Shown in pieces: positions 41,301 through 53,000 of a stretch of DNA of 64,000 bases (its first letter is position 1; each line of letters starts with the position of its first letter). The translations under genes were made by a program, and so were the position numbers. The notes under the pieces were generated by a model. The model was not told the origin of the DNA. It saw nothing but the letters and a program-made list of their open reading frames with translations, and searched no databases. Origin of the DNA: Colias croceus (lineage: Eukaryota; Arthropoda; Insecta; Lepidoptera; Pieridae); contig NC_059539.1 of NCBI RefSeq assembly GCF_905220415.1, positions 10,354,001 through 10,418,000 of the forward strand, written 5' to 3'.

Positions 41301-44267
41301 TTATTTTTTTCAGAAAAGTCATTTCCGTGGTAGTGCTTGGGAATACAGGGAGGAAGTTGGCAAATATTACCTCCATCAGTTCGTTGTTGGACAGCCGGAT
41401 TTGAACTACCGTAACCCAGATGTCGTCGAAGAGATGAAGGTTTGTAACGAATATTTGGCATAAATATAAAATCAGCTCCATAGATTTTTGCTCCTTCTTG
41501 TTACAAAAGTTACAACGAAGTTTCGAAGTATTGAGTTATTAGTGCGAAGTACGTAGCGCCTACACGTTTGCAGGTATACCATTACGTATAATTATTTGAA
41601 ACTTAGACAGACTTTGGGACACATTTCTTAGAATCTTTGAAATCTTCGAAATATAACTTGATGGTTTCAGTCTTTCCAATTATATTCAAAAATAGAAGCA
41701 TGAATTGCGTTTTAAAGGTCAAAGTACAACAAGCGATTATTTATTTTCAGGACATAATCCGATTCTGGTTAAATAAAGGGGTCGCAGGATTCAGAGTGGA
41801 CGCCGTTAATTGTTTGTTTGAGGTAGATAAAGAACTTTATGGAGGTAGATACCCTGACGAACCTTATTCAGGACGAACTGATGTAGATAGTGAATCCCAT
41901 GACTACTTGGCTCACATATATACTAAAGACCAAAATGAAACGTACTACATGGTGTATGATTGGAGAGATGTGTTTGAAGAAGTATCTCAGCAAGATGGAT
42001 TATCCAGGGTTATGATGACTGAAGTATACGCATCCATACAAGACGTCGTTAAGTATTTTGGTGAAGGAGATAGAATTGGTGCACAGATGCCTTTCAATTT
42101 TGATCTGATTACTGATGTGGATGCGTCATCCTCTGCCGCTGATATGAAGAGAGCTATCGATAAATTTATCACATACAAGCCTGTTGATAAGGATCCTAAC
42201 TGGGTGGTAGGTATTAGAATAGAACGAGATGGTTTAAAAAAATAATTTAACTGTTATAAGGATTACTACATTATTGTCTTTCCTTTTAGGTCGGAAACCA
42301 CGATAATAGCAGAATGGCTACTAGATACGGACCTACCTTGGTTGACGGAATAAATATGATTGTTTTGCTACTTCCTGGAGTTGGAGTTACATACATGGTG
42401 AATATTTGATATTCGTTTTAGAATTGGCATTTGCATTTTCCGTGCTGATAAATAGTTTCCAACTGAAGTTAGGGAGACCTTGAGGCATTTATCATTCGGC
42501 GTTAAACATCTTCAAACTTTCGGGTTCACTTGAATGTGTCGGCACAAGTGATTAGTATGAGTTAGCTAATACGATGAGTTCAGATATATTTCAAACTGTT
42601 AATTTTCAATCAAATGTAAGATTTTAGTAATAGCCACTTATAAAATATCATAATATCTCCTCAAATTATTAATTTTACGATAATAATTTGTTAATATGTA
42701 TCAGGGTGAAGAAATAGGTTTAGTTGATGGTTACGTTAGCTGGGAAGATACAGTGGACCCATCTGGCTGCAACACCAACGATCCTATCAATTATGCCAAG
42801 TCATCCAGAGATCCTGAAAGAACACCATTCCAGTGGAATGCTGAAAAGAACGCAGGTAACAGACTACTCTTTATTTTCTATAATGAGTTTGCACGTGTTT
42901 TCTATAAAAAATCCAAAGAAGTAGTAAATAATACAATTAATTCTGAGTTTAAATTAATAATGTAAATTTTAAAATTTCTAATCAGGCAATCCACGAAAAA
43001 TTAAATCTTGACTGAACATTTTACAATATTTGTTACAGGGTTCTCTACTGCTGACAAAACATGGCTACCCGTCGCTGAAGGTTATGAAACTTTGAACGTT
43101 GAAGCCCAAAAAGCAGCTGACCGGTCAAATCTAAAGGTCTATCAAGCTCTAGCTGATTTGAGACAAGAAAAAGTATTCCGTTACGGCCGATATGACTCTT
43201 TGGCTTTGAATAAGGACGTTTTCGCTTTCCGAAGGTATTGTTTTTGAAGGAAAAATAAAATGTACTTAAAAATGGGTCAGAGATTTTGACGAATACCTGT
43301 CGCACGATAAATGTTATTGAAGACCATTAATATTAATTAATTACACTCATTGGTAATCAATATACAATATACCGATAATTTTTAAAACCTCCTCCTCCAA
43401 TTTCATAATCATATGGGTACTGCTAAATAAAAGAAAGAAACAACCACCTTTGTCATACATCAAAACGTATGATTAATAATACAATGTTTCGTTTATATCC
43501 TTTTAACGACTGCATAATGATTAAAGTTTAAACTTTGCAGGTGGTATAATGGAGAAACTTTCATCGTCGTCGTGAACATGAGAGACACTGAACAAGAAGT
43601 GGACTTAACCTACTTTGAAAACGTTGTAGGCACCGCTAGTGTTGTTATTAGGAGCGTGCTATCACCTAAGAATGAAGGGTAAGTAGTTTGTCATGCAACA
43701 ACTTATATTTCCCAAGTATGATGAAAACGTTTCTTAGTTTTCAAAAGTTAGAAGCAAATATGTTTCTTTCGATACGAGATATTTCATTTACCTATATATA
43801 TTATCGTAGGGATGCTTTGCTACTTTGACGCTATACGTAATATATTAATACTAACGGCTTAGCGGCTTCGCCCGCTTTCTCTAAAACGATTTGAGATTTA
43901 AACTATCCTATCTCTCAAGTTGGATTGAACTGCACATGGTGTGCAAATTTTATTATAATCGGTTAAGTGGTTTAGGAGTCCATTGAGGACAAACATTGTG
44001 ACACGAGATTTATATATATTAAGAGATAGATATGCCTGTTGCATCATCCTATTAACAGAAAAAACTCTGTACAATATCTCTATTATGAAATGTTTCTATA
44101 ACTAATCAATACGATCATAACTATAAGATAATTACAATGCTTTTTCCGAATTTTACCTCTGTTGTTCTGTTGCTAATGGTTACATAATTTTCTATTTCAG
44201 GGATGTTTTCAACGTGGATAGCTTACCTGTTGTCGGCTATGAAGGAATTGTACTCAAACTGGTGTAA
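38387..44267 (+). CDS. Maltase-like alpha-glucosidase 2 (10 exons, 580 aa)
   Basis: GH13 enzyme that should release glucose from the non-reducing end of maltose, sucrose and short alpha-1,4 glucans. Exons: 38387-38549, 39130-39309, 40414-40571, 41314-41439, 41751-42206, 42290-42397, 42705-42855, 43039-43234, 43541-43678, 44201-44267. All introns are GT-AG and the frame is continuous (1743 nt). The N-terminal signal peptide is MKVAIILSLFIVLCSG. Motifs: FVDSDGDGIGDLKGI, DLVPNH (121-126), GFRVDA with nucleophile D226, MMTEVY with acid/base E300, and GNHDNSR with D366. The C-terminal beta domain ends GIVLKLV with no GPI-anchor tail, so a secreted protein is expected. The ATG at 38387 is the first in frame before the signal peptide. 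Unlike genes 1 and 3 it needs no start micro-exon. It is expected to be active. Confidence 0.95.
39963..40190 (-). repeat. 3' UTR fragment of a CR1-type (Zenon-like) element in gene 2 intron 2
   Basis: It starts with (cat)n and then cagcccattgtgttcccactg..ctgggacacgggtctcccg, with ccaccctggccaagtgcgg and cgatgtttcccttcaccg. This block with a (CAT)n/(ATG)n end is a common lepidopteran retroelement 3' end. The family name is from memory. Confidence 0.5.
43850..44028 (-). repeat. Short interspersed repeat in gene 2 intron 9
   Basis: Begins actaacggcttagcggcttcg, contains tgcaaattttattataatcg, and ends in tttatatatattaagagatag. It is a degraded member of the short-repeat class. Confidence 0.55.
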
Positions 44268-44282
44268 ACCCACAGAAAAATT

Positions 44283-44288
44283 AATAAA
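44283..44288 (+). terminator. Poly(A) signal of gene 2
   Basis: AATAAA, 15 bp after the gene 2 stop codon. Confidence 0.65.
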
Positions 44289-44356
44289 TCATATAATCAC
44301 AGTAATCGTATTTTATTTGAAATACCAAGCTAGTTCCTTAATATACCAATATTCAT

Positions 44357-44520
44357 CTACACTAATATTATAAAGAGGAAAACTCTGTTTGTTTGTTTGA
44401 TTGTAATGAATAGGCTCATAAACTACTGGACTAGGTTTTATCCAGGAAATCCCACGGGAACGGGAACTATGCGGGTTTTTCTTTGAAAACGCGGGCGAAG
44501 CCGCAGGCGGAAAGCTGGTA
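44357..44520 (+). repeat. Short interspersed repeat, internally deleted
   Basis: From ctacactaatattataaaga to gccgcaggcggaaagctggta (split: gccgcaggcgg, aaagctggta). It lacks the middle block present in 46394-46617. It is directly followed by another copy. Confidence 0.75.
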
Positions 44521-44735
44521 CTTGATATTCGTAATGCGAAAGTAACGCTGTCTGTCTGTCTGTTACTCAATCACGCCTTAACCACTGAACCAATTTGCAT
44601 GAAATTTGGTATGGAGATATTTTGATACCCGAGAAAGGACATCGGATAGGTTTTATCACGGAAATCTCACGGGAACGGGTACTATGCGGGTTTTTCTTTG
44701 ACTGCTCGGGCGATGCCGCGGGTGGAAAGCTAGTA
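44521..44735 (+). repeat. Short interspersed repeat, tandem to the previous copy
   Basis: Contains (tgtc)n, ttgcatgaaatttggtatgg, and ends gccgcgggtggaaagctagta (split: gccgcgggtgg, aaagctagta). It inserted at or next to the tail of 44357-44520. Confidence 0.75.
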
Positions 44736-45112
44736 CAAAATAATCATGAAAAACGGTGTTAATGTTCTTCAAAATTCTAAAATAATTAATGGTAGGGTTA
44801 ATGTACCATATCAGTAATTAATACTATCCGATAATTAATTGCTACAATTAAAATTTTAATCACACCAATATGAATTAACGCATTACCATTGAATGAGTGA
44901 TTAATATGAACGTTTTATCCTTATCAATAATTTTGTATGATTAATGGATTTGAGAGAAAGTGACGATCATAAATAAACATTTATTTTTATCCAATAACTT
45001 AACAAATTCGGGGCTCTTAAGAAAATAAAAACAGTTTTTCAGGAGTCTGTGTACTCACTTTACAATTATACTGCTATTAAATGCAGACAATAGATATATC
45101 AGAAACATATTA
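44736..45112. other. AT-rich spacer, nothing recognised
   Basis: No gene or bounded repeat between two short interspersed repeats. Confidence 0.5.
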
Positions 45113-45327
45113 TACTAGCTTTCCTCCCGCTGTTTCGCCCGCGTTTTCAAAGAAAAACCCACATAGTTCCCGTGGGATTTCCGGGATAAAACCTATCCTA
45201 TGTGTTAATCCAAGATACTCTCTATATTTGTGCTAAATTTCATTGTAATCGGTCCAGTAGTTTATGCGTGAAAACCATACATACATACATAATTACAAAC
45301 CTTTCCTCTTTATAATATTAGTATAGA
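45113..45327 (-). repeat. Short interspersed repeat, inverted
   Basis: tactagctttcctcccgctg at the left, cgggataaaacctatccta inside, and tttataatattagtatagat at the right. Inverted relative to 44357-44735. Confidence 0.75.
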
Positions 45328-45787
45328 TTAAACCAACTTATTGTTCAATACTGTATGATTATACTGTTCTTGTTGGGAAATGCGAAGTTATTCTGTAATA
45401 ACTGATCTGTATCTAACTTTAATAATGCCAAGTAAAGATCAAAAGGAATATACCGACTTAATATATTTATCATATTCTTAAATACACGACGTGTATTTAA
45501 ATAAAAATAATCCTTACAGCCAGCATTTTCGTTTATAGCTTTCATAAAACATATTGTAACAAAATATGAAACCATTAGGAACATGAATGAAGACAGCGAG
45601 GGAACAGCTATGATTAGTGTAACATGGGTGTAAAGGAAAAACTCTCGAAGGATATGTATTAAGGGAAAGACACCGAGGGGCTCAAATGGTAAAGCTATTC
45701 AACAATAAATCAATAATTTTTATATGTTTTACCAATTTATTCAGTGTTCATCGATTATAATAAACTTACTCAAACATTCAACTAGAC
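45328..45787. other. AT-rich spacer, nothing recognised
   Basis: No gene or bounded repeat. Confidence 0.5.
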
Positions 45788-45949
45788 TTTTAAGCTATTG
45801 CATAGCTTCTATCGCGGGCTTTGAGCGCGGGGACCGAATCGAGAAATTCCGTAACGAAAAACCTCACGCTCCCCACTCCGACGGGCGGAGGTGTGGCTTG
45901 AAGGCAAAGCATGCAATAGCTTTACCGCAGCAGTCCCCGAGTGCCACAC
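45788..45949. repeat. GC-rich structured short repeat, copy 2
   Basis: Differs from 23813-23975 at only a handful of sites, including one fewer A in the aaaaaa run and aaagcatgc for atgctatgc. The stem aagctattgcat/atgcaatagctt is preserved, so the changes spare the terminal pairing. Both copies are in the same orientation. Confidence 0.75.
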
Positions 45950-46008
45950 GTTGTTTTTTATAGAAGCGCTTTTAAATTTACTCCAGTCAGTCAAGACAAT
46001 CAATTCAC

Positions 46009-46305
46009 AATAATTCCAAAAGTTTTCAAACTTCGGTCAAGTGAATGGTACATTGGGGCGACAATAAATCTCATTTTGCAACCTTGTCCGCAGTCCGGAA
46101 CTGCAATTAAATTATTTTTTGCTGTATGGTCGTGAAAAAAATTCCAAAAGTTCTGAAAACTTGGGGATGTTTTCGATATAATATTTCATATCACGTATTA
46201 AATTTGCAACCAATCTCAGTGTACGTAACATTGTTAAAATTGCAATTAAATTATTTTTTGTTGTATGGTTCACTTGACCGAAGTTTGAAAACTTTTGGAA
46301 TAATT
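46009..46305. mobile_element. 297-bp MITE with 37-bp terminal inverted repeats
   Basis: Left arm 46009-46045 (aataattccaaaagttttc..ggtcaagtgaa), right arm 46269-46305 inverted with one mismatch. Inside, the phrase tgcaattaaattattttttg occurs twice (about 46102 and 46242), and a degenerate copy of the terminal motif is at 46140-46165. No ORF. Confidence 0.8.
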
Positions 46306-46393
46306 GTTAAATTTTCGATTTCGGGTTTCGATTCTAACTGATGTAATTGACTTATTACGTTATACGGTAATTATAACATTTTGTACATAATAT

Positions 46394-46617
46394 TATCCTT
46401 CTAATATTATAAATGCGAAAGTTTTGGAGGATGTGTGTGTGTGTTTGTTACTCTTTAACAACGTTTCACTGAACCGATTATAATGAATTTTAGCACACAT
46501 ATTAGTTATACTTGGATTAACATATAGGATAGGTTTCATCCCGGAAATCCCACGGGAACGGGAACTATTCGGGTTGTTCTTTCAAAACGCGGGCGAAGCC
46601 GCAGGCGGAAAGCTAGT
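46394..46617 (+). repeat. Short interspersed repeat, near full length
   Basis: From atccttctaatattataaat, with (tg)n, acacatattagttatacttgg and acgggaacgggaactattcg, to ggcggaaagctagtg. It closely parallels 7990-8216. Confidence 0.8.
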
Positions 46618-46705
46618 GTTTAATAAAATGAATACATTGAAGACAATATCGGTTGTATAACATTAAGAATTACGAAATTAGAAAATATTATCCTTTGTAG
46701 TGTAA

Positions 46706-46790
46706 ATATATTATATATATTAAATTATATATATTATATATATTATATATATTAAATATATTATATATTATATATATTATATCCATAATG
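46706..46790. repeat. AT microsatellite
   Basis: Low-complexity tatata/ttaaatatat array. Confidence 0.8.
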
Positions 46791-47355
46791 TATTATCATA
46801 GTGGATAAGAAAATGGAATATAAATAGATACATGGTAAAATATGGTAGATTCAAAGGGTTGAAATCCAATTGATCAGGTACATTATTAGTATTATTGCAT
46901 TAAGTTGAATGCATTTATTGTTTCGTATCCCGTCTTAATCAATAAATATCTAATAATTAAATAACATCCGATGCAAGAAGATTCAAAAATACAATCATAG
47001 GGCTATACACGTCCTATACTGCTTCCAGTTCATCTCCTATTTTAAGCGATTGTAAAATTTCAGAGTTCCTCACTACAAATAGGTGGCTTACAATATCTGA
47101 CAGTTATAAAGATAAACGTACAGAGAGTTTCTAGCTCGATATCAATAAATTTTTATCCAATATGCGAAAACCCCCGTTTAGAGGAAAATATGAATCCGTA
47201 GTTAATGCAGATACAGAAGGTACGATAAGCAAGGCGGCACGAGAGGGATTTAAAAATACCCCGCTCGCTATTTTCCTGGTTAATATGAATAGATTTATCA
47301 TTGAAATTTAATGCTGTTACTGGAACAAATGGTTTGTGTGAAAAATGCTGTTTTT

Positions 47356-47590
47356 AACCGACTTCAAAAAAAGGAGGAGGTTATCGATTCGGCCGGTATG
47401 TTTTTTTTTTTTTATGTATGTACACCGATTACTCCGAGGTTTCTGAACCGATTTACGTGATTCTTTTTTTGTTCGATGCGGGATGGTGTCGAATTGGTAC
47501 CATAAAAATTTTATTCGGATAGGCCCAGTAGTTTTTATTTTATGAGCATTTTTGTCTGTATTTGTAAATGTTGCAAGTTTGAAGTCGGTT
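47356..47590. mobile_element. MITE with AACCGACTTC termini
   Basis: Starts AACCGACTTCAAAAAAAGG and ends GAAGTCGGTT, a 10-bp perfect inverted terminus. It contains accgattactccgaggtttc and gggatggtgtcgaattgg. This is a common lepidopteran element. Confidence 0.7.
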
Positions 47591-49206
47591 GTTTTTAACG
47601 TAGTTATCACTTGTGTTTCTACCTTGTTACATTGTTATAAGAATATTTTCTTTACTATTATTAATTGGTAATGTCTAGGAAACTTAAATATTGTTTTCAG
47701 GGTATTAAACGCAATACTATAATACACTAGCCAATGTATAGGTGTAGTTTTGAAGATGGCAAGAAAGAAATAATAACATTGCGTTTCTTCTGTTTTTGTT
47801 TTCGCAACAATAATATATAGGCATACGTACATTAACTTTGAAATGAATATTAAATGAGCACTAAACCTTTCTTTTTCGCTCCGTTAAAATGCTATAAATC
47901 AAATCCAAAAAGTCTATGATAAGGAGTATAAAATTCCATGTCCTATTCAGATGCAGCGGCCTGTGAAAAACTTAAATAACTAAAGTGCCTTAAAACCTAT
48001 ACTCAAGTTCTTTTATCTCTATAAACTAAACCAACCACCTTATGCCAAATATTTACTTTCGAATTAAACACTAAAAATAGAAATAAAACGAATACAGTTT
48101 AAACAGAAATGAACGTCCAATAGATATAGCAAGGGACAGATTAAAAATTATTAATATCTAAAACTAGATTAATCTTCGCTAGCCGGCGGGTCTGAGATGA
48201 GATCTCGAGTTAAACGACTACCTGGGATTGCAAGCGTGGGCGGTATTACATCCTGCTTTTAATTATTATCTGGACGATCAGCTGCTCTTGAAGCTCTCAT
48301 CTTAGGACCTGTATTATGATATAAATATGTTTTTGAACGTGTTTATATGTATAAATTTATAAAGTGTTTATATGTGTTTAATTTTCAGATTGTTATAATT
48401 TTTCGCATGTTGTCTTGTTAAGTTTCCTATCTATATTGGCTGTGAATTTACTTACTACTTTAAAAAAATATCTCTATTTTAATTAAAATGAAAAATAAGA
48501 GTATTATGAGATTAATAAACGATCCACAATTATTACAGTGAAATGTTAATTTTCGAAAATACCTGGAACGAAATTTTAATTTGCAAATATGTCGTAGACA
48601 ATTACAATTCGTCAAATAAATAGCATTTTACTTTTTCGATACGGCTATAGAGCATAAAGTAAATAGATCATGTAGTTTTTTTTCCTTGTTTCACAAACTA
48701 ATAAGTTTGGATACGTCTTAACTGAAAGTTTGGTAAGGTAAGGTTTATATCTCTACTATATCTAAGTTAAATTAATATTATTTTGATGTGTTTACTAAAA
48801 CGCAGTAAGTAGGTAGGTAGATGTTTTTCATAAGAAATTAAATTGTACAGGCAATATTTTAGAATCGTAAAAAATATATTATAGCAAAGATTTAAAAGAA
48901 TATATAATATTCCATAGTTTCGGCTTAAAATTGCACGTGATTTAAAGAACGAAAAATGTTCAAGCTTCCAGAGCTATAAAACTGCACAATAGAACTATAT
49001 CATCGGATGCAATTCATTTTAATACAAACAACGCTTGTGTCAGATTGTAGTCTACAACAATATTTATTTTTAGCCGTAAAATAATGGGAAATGAGACACC
49101 AAAAATGAATCTTTCAATTCTATTATTCAACTACTGCTTTCTTATTTTCCGATCAATTTTTTGATCATTGCGATGTAATATGTTATGATGTATATTAATC
49201 GTATTA
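47591..49206. other. AT-rich spacer, nothing recognised
   Basis: No gene, RNA gene or bounded repeat could be supported. Confidence 0.5.
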
Positions 49207-49382
49207 TTAGCTGTCTGCTTCAGCTTCGCCCGTGATACATGTTTAAGTCTTCTGTCCATAAGAACCATGCTCGTGCTTCAAGGAATATGATTAAAAAAAT
49301 AATTAACAAAATCGGTTCAGCTGTTGTCGAGTTGTGCGCTTAGCAACACATTTGGCGATTAATTTTTATTATAAAGTTTTAC
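49207..49382 (-). repeat. Short interspersed repeat, inverted
   Basis: ttagctgtctgcttcagctt.., with ccataagaaccatgctcgtg and ttaacaaaatcggttcagct. It is an inverse relative of 6977-7149. Confidence 0.6.
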
Positions 49383-49955
49383 ATTATTGTCATATCATAG
49401 TACCTTCTGTAAAAGTACAACATTGTTCTTATATTTTCAGAAACATTTACCACCTTTTATATCTTTATTAAATTAAATAGATTGACTGTGACGGAAAATT
49501 TCATTTTTACCCGTCAAAAAACGAAGGTTGTTTGCTTTCAGCAAAATATACACTGTTGAAAGAAATACCCGTTACAAATTTTGAGCTACTGAAAATTACA
49601 ATAAATATTTACGTAAACCCAAATTTTGCTTTTTCAAGACATCTGATTTTTAATTAAAAGAACGTCCTACGTAGCAAACCATTAATCTTGTTAAATTAAC
49701 TCTTCCCTTTGTTTCGAAATCCTAAAAACAATGCCTAATCGCTTTTCCAATCCCGTTACAAAATTAGTTTTTTATCATCTTGTCTTAAACCGCTCCATCA
49801 TCTTTAGTAAGCTTGGCAAAATAAATTTGTTGAAAACATAAAAATATCAGCATTTAGAAAATTTACTCGTACTTTATTGGAGATAATAATGGTTTGCTAA
49901 AAACGGTATTTCGAGTGCTTTATCTTATTATGAAATCCTTGCTTATCTTAACTTG
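49383..49955. other. Upstream region of gene 3, nothing recognised
   Basis: AT-rich sequence without a bounded repeat. It should contain the gene 3 regulatory sites. Confidence 0.5.
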
Positions 49956-49964
49956 TATATAAAA
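49956..49964 (+). promoter_or_regulatory. TATA box of maltase-like gene 3
   Basis: TATATAAAA lies 44 bp before the gene 3 ATG. A start near 49986-49990 gives a very short 5' UTR of about 20 nt and would exclude the out-of-frame ATG at 49973. Confidence 0.6.
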
Positions 49965-50007
49965 AGAGTAAAATGAAAGAAAAATATAGCACTTGCTCAT
50001 GATCACA

Positions 50008-53000
50008 ATGAGGTAAGTTTATATTATTTACGAAAATTCATTAATAATAACTGTTTAAGTTAAAATAAATAAAAGTTAAATACATTTAAATGAAAACAAT
50101 AATATTCTTTTTAAGAAATTTTCATGAATTCAAATGCAATTTATTACGTTTAAACTAATTTTACGCCTCTTATAGGTTCAAATCGCTCTTGCTACTGCCG
50201 GCGCTATGTTTGCTAGCAAATGCGTCGAACGAACGTGAACTTGAATGGTGGGAAACCACCATCTTCTACCAAATATACCCGAGATCATTCATGGACAGTG
50301 ATGGTGATGGAATCGGAGATTTAAAAGGTAAATTTCGTTTATCATACAACTACGAACAATAATTTATATATATTATAAACTATAATATCAATGAGAAAGA
50401 ACATTTTTTAAGACGATTTCATTGTCATGTGGAAAATTACCGTTGAGATATTAACTCAACGCGAACGTTTTCTAGTCAGTAGAAACGCATATTTATAGAT
50501 GACATGAAAGGAATGTTAATAACAATATTTCAAAACATTCCAGGAATAACATCAAAGCTCGAATACCTCAAGGAATTAGGTGTGGGAGCGACATGGCTAT
50601 CGCCTATGTTTAAGTCACCTATGTACGATTTTGGATACGATATAGCCGATTTCTATGATGTTCATGACGAATACGGTACTATGGAAGATTTTGAGGAATT
50701 AATGGCAAAAGCAAAAGAGTTAGGTATGAACTTTACAAACATTATTAGCAACAGTATATCACTGTTGTAGGTTTTGTTGACTTGTTCAGATACTAAAATT
50801 ATTGTTATAATAATTATTTTAGATATCAAAATTGTTCTCGACTTCGTCCCAAATCATGGCAGTAATGAGAGTGTGTGGTTTGAAGAAGCTTTAAGGGGAC
50901 ATGAAAAGTATTTTGACTACTTCGTTTGGGAAGATGGAGTTGAGGATGCAAATGGAACTTTACATCCACCAAACAATTGGGTAAAATTTAATATTGCTTT
51001 TCGAATAACTTTAATATCACAATTTGATAACTTATTTCACATTGACGTCATTGTTTTTTAGAATAGTGTTTTCCGCAAAAGCGCTTGGGAATACAGAGAG
51101 GAGGTCGGTAAATACTACCTACATCAGTTTGTCATCGGTCAACCTGATCTTAACTACCGCAACCCTGAAGTCGTTGAAGAAATGAAAAATGTAATTAGAT
51201 TCTGGCTAGAGAAAGGCGTAGCTGGTTTCAGAGTTGATGCTATTGCCCATTTGTTTGAAGTAGATAAAGAACTATACGGTGGCAAATATCCCGATGAACC
51301 GATATCAGGACAACGTCGCGATGATCCAGAACACTACGATTATTTAACCCATATTTACACTAAAGATCAGGATGAAACCTTTGATATGGTGTACCAGTGG
51401 AGAGAAGTTTTTGAGGAAATGAAAGAAAAAGATGGTCTTACGAGAGTTATGATGACTGAAGCTTATTCAGGTCCACAAGAAACAATGAGGTATTTTGGTA
51501 CTGAAGATCGCGAAGGTGCTCAAATGCCTTTCAATTTTGTACTAATTTCTGACGTAAATGGCGACTCAACAGCTGCTGAAATTAAATATGCTCTTGATAA
51601 ATTCCTTACATTTAAGCCAATTGATAAGCTCGCCAACTGGGTGGTAAGTTTTAGTTTATATTCTTTAAATAATGGTGATTTTTAATGTACTAATCAATTA
51701 CATACAATATTATCTTAAAGGCAGGTAACCATGACAACGACAGAGTAGCATCGAGATTTAGTCCAAAATTAGTTGATGGAATCAATATGATCGTACTTCT
51801 ACTACCCGGTATAGCTGTTACCTACATGGTGTGTATCAAATTATTTACTAAGTTGATAATAATATATCAGTACTCATTTATTATTACAATATTTTACAAT
51901 AACAGGGTGAGGAAATCGGTATGGTAAATGGATACATTAGTTGGGAAGATACAGTTGACCCAAGTGGCTGTAATACTGATGATCCTATTAATTACTGGCA
52001 ATCGTCTAGAGATCCTGAGCGTACACCATTCCAATGGAGTGCTGATAAAAATGCAGGTACGTGTAAAAAAAACTACTGAATGCTTTCTCCAGAGTACAGC
52101 AAAATATCCAGTTGTAACAGAATACGTAACCATTCAATAAATAATTCCAGGATTTTCCTCCGCTGACAAAACCTGGCTCCCAGTTGCAGACGGATACGAA
52201 GAGCTCAATGTTGAAGTACAAAGAATGTCTGAGAGATCTCACCTCAATATTTATAAAGCTCTAGCACAATTGCGAACGGAAGCTATATTCAGATACGGCA
52301 GATATGAATCCGTGGCATTTAACTCTGATGTATTTGCTTTCCGAAGGTGAGATACATTTAAAAGATTAATCGTTGCATAAAAGTGCTTGGAAACAACTGG
52401 TGTTCGATATTTTGTCGAAACAAATGCATAGATTTATCACCTACATTTAATATCGCTTTTAGAATTGATGTGTTTTCAAGCAATTAAGTTTTTGATGTTT
52501 GCATGTTCTGGGAAAACAATTTACTTTAAATTTTTCTACCATGATAATTGTGCAAGATAACTTCTTTTTAACTACACTAAATTTAAATCAGTAGCATGAA
52601 TACCAAACATGATTAATTGGGCCAAACTATTTTTATATGTAAATCAATCAAATTAAGACCACCTATCGATTTAAATAACCGTCGGCGTTCAAATATACAC
52701 GCGATCTTATCAAAACAACTTAATCCGTCATAACACGATATTGTGAACACTTCAAATGTCAGATTATAATGACATGTCAGCAACAGCTAAGTGCTTGACA
52801 TTTGTATGAAACGCCGGATTACTCAATTTGCGCTTGTAACATATCAGACAAAATAAACAGACCAATCGCGAATGCTTAATTATATTAGTGCAGAAGGATT
52901 GCTACAGTTTGGTTACTGGGTTACATGTCTGATAATCTATGTCATAAAATTTGACGTTATTAATTATAAAGCGTATATTAAGTGTAACCCAAATAAGTAT

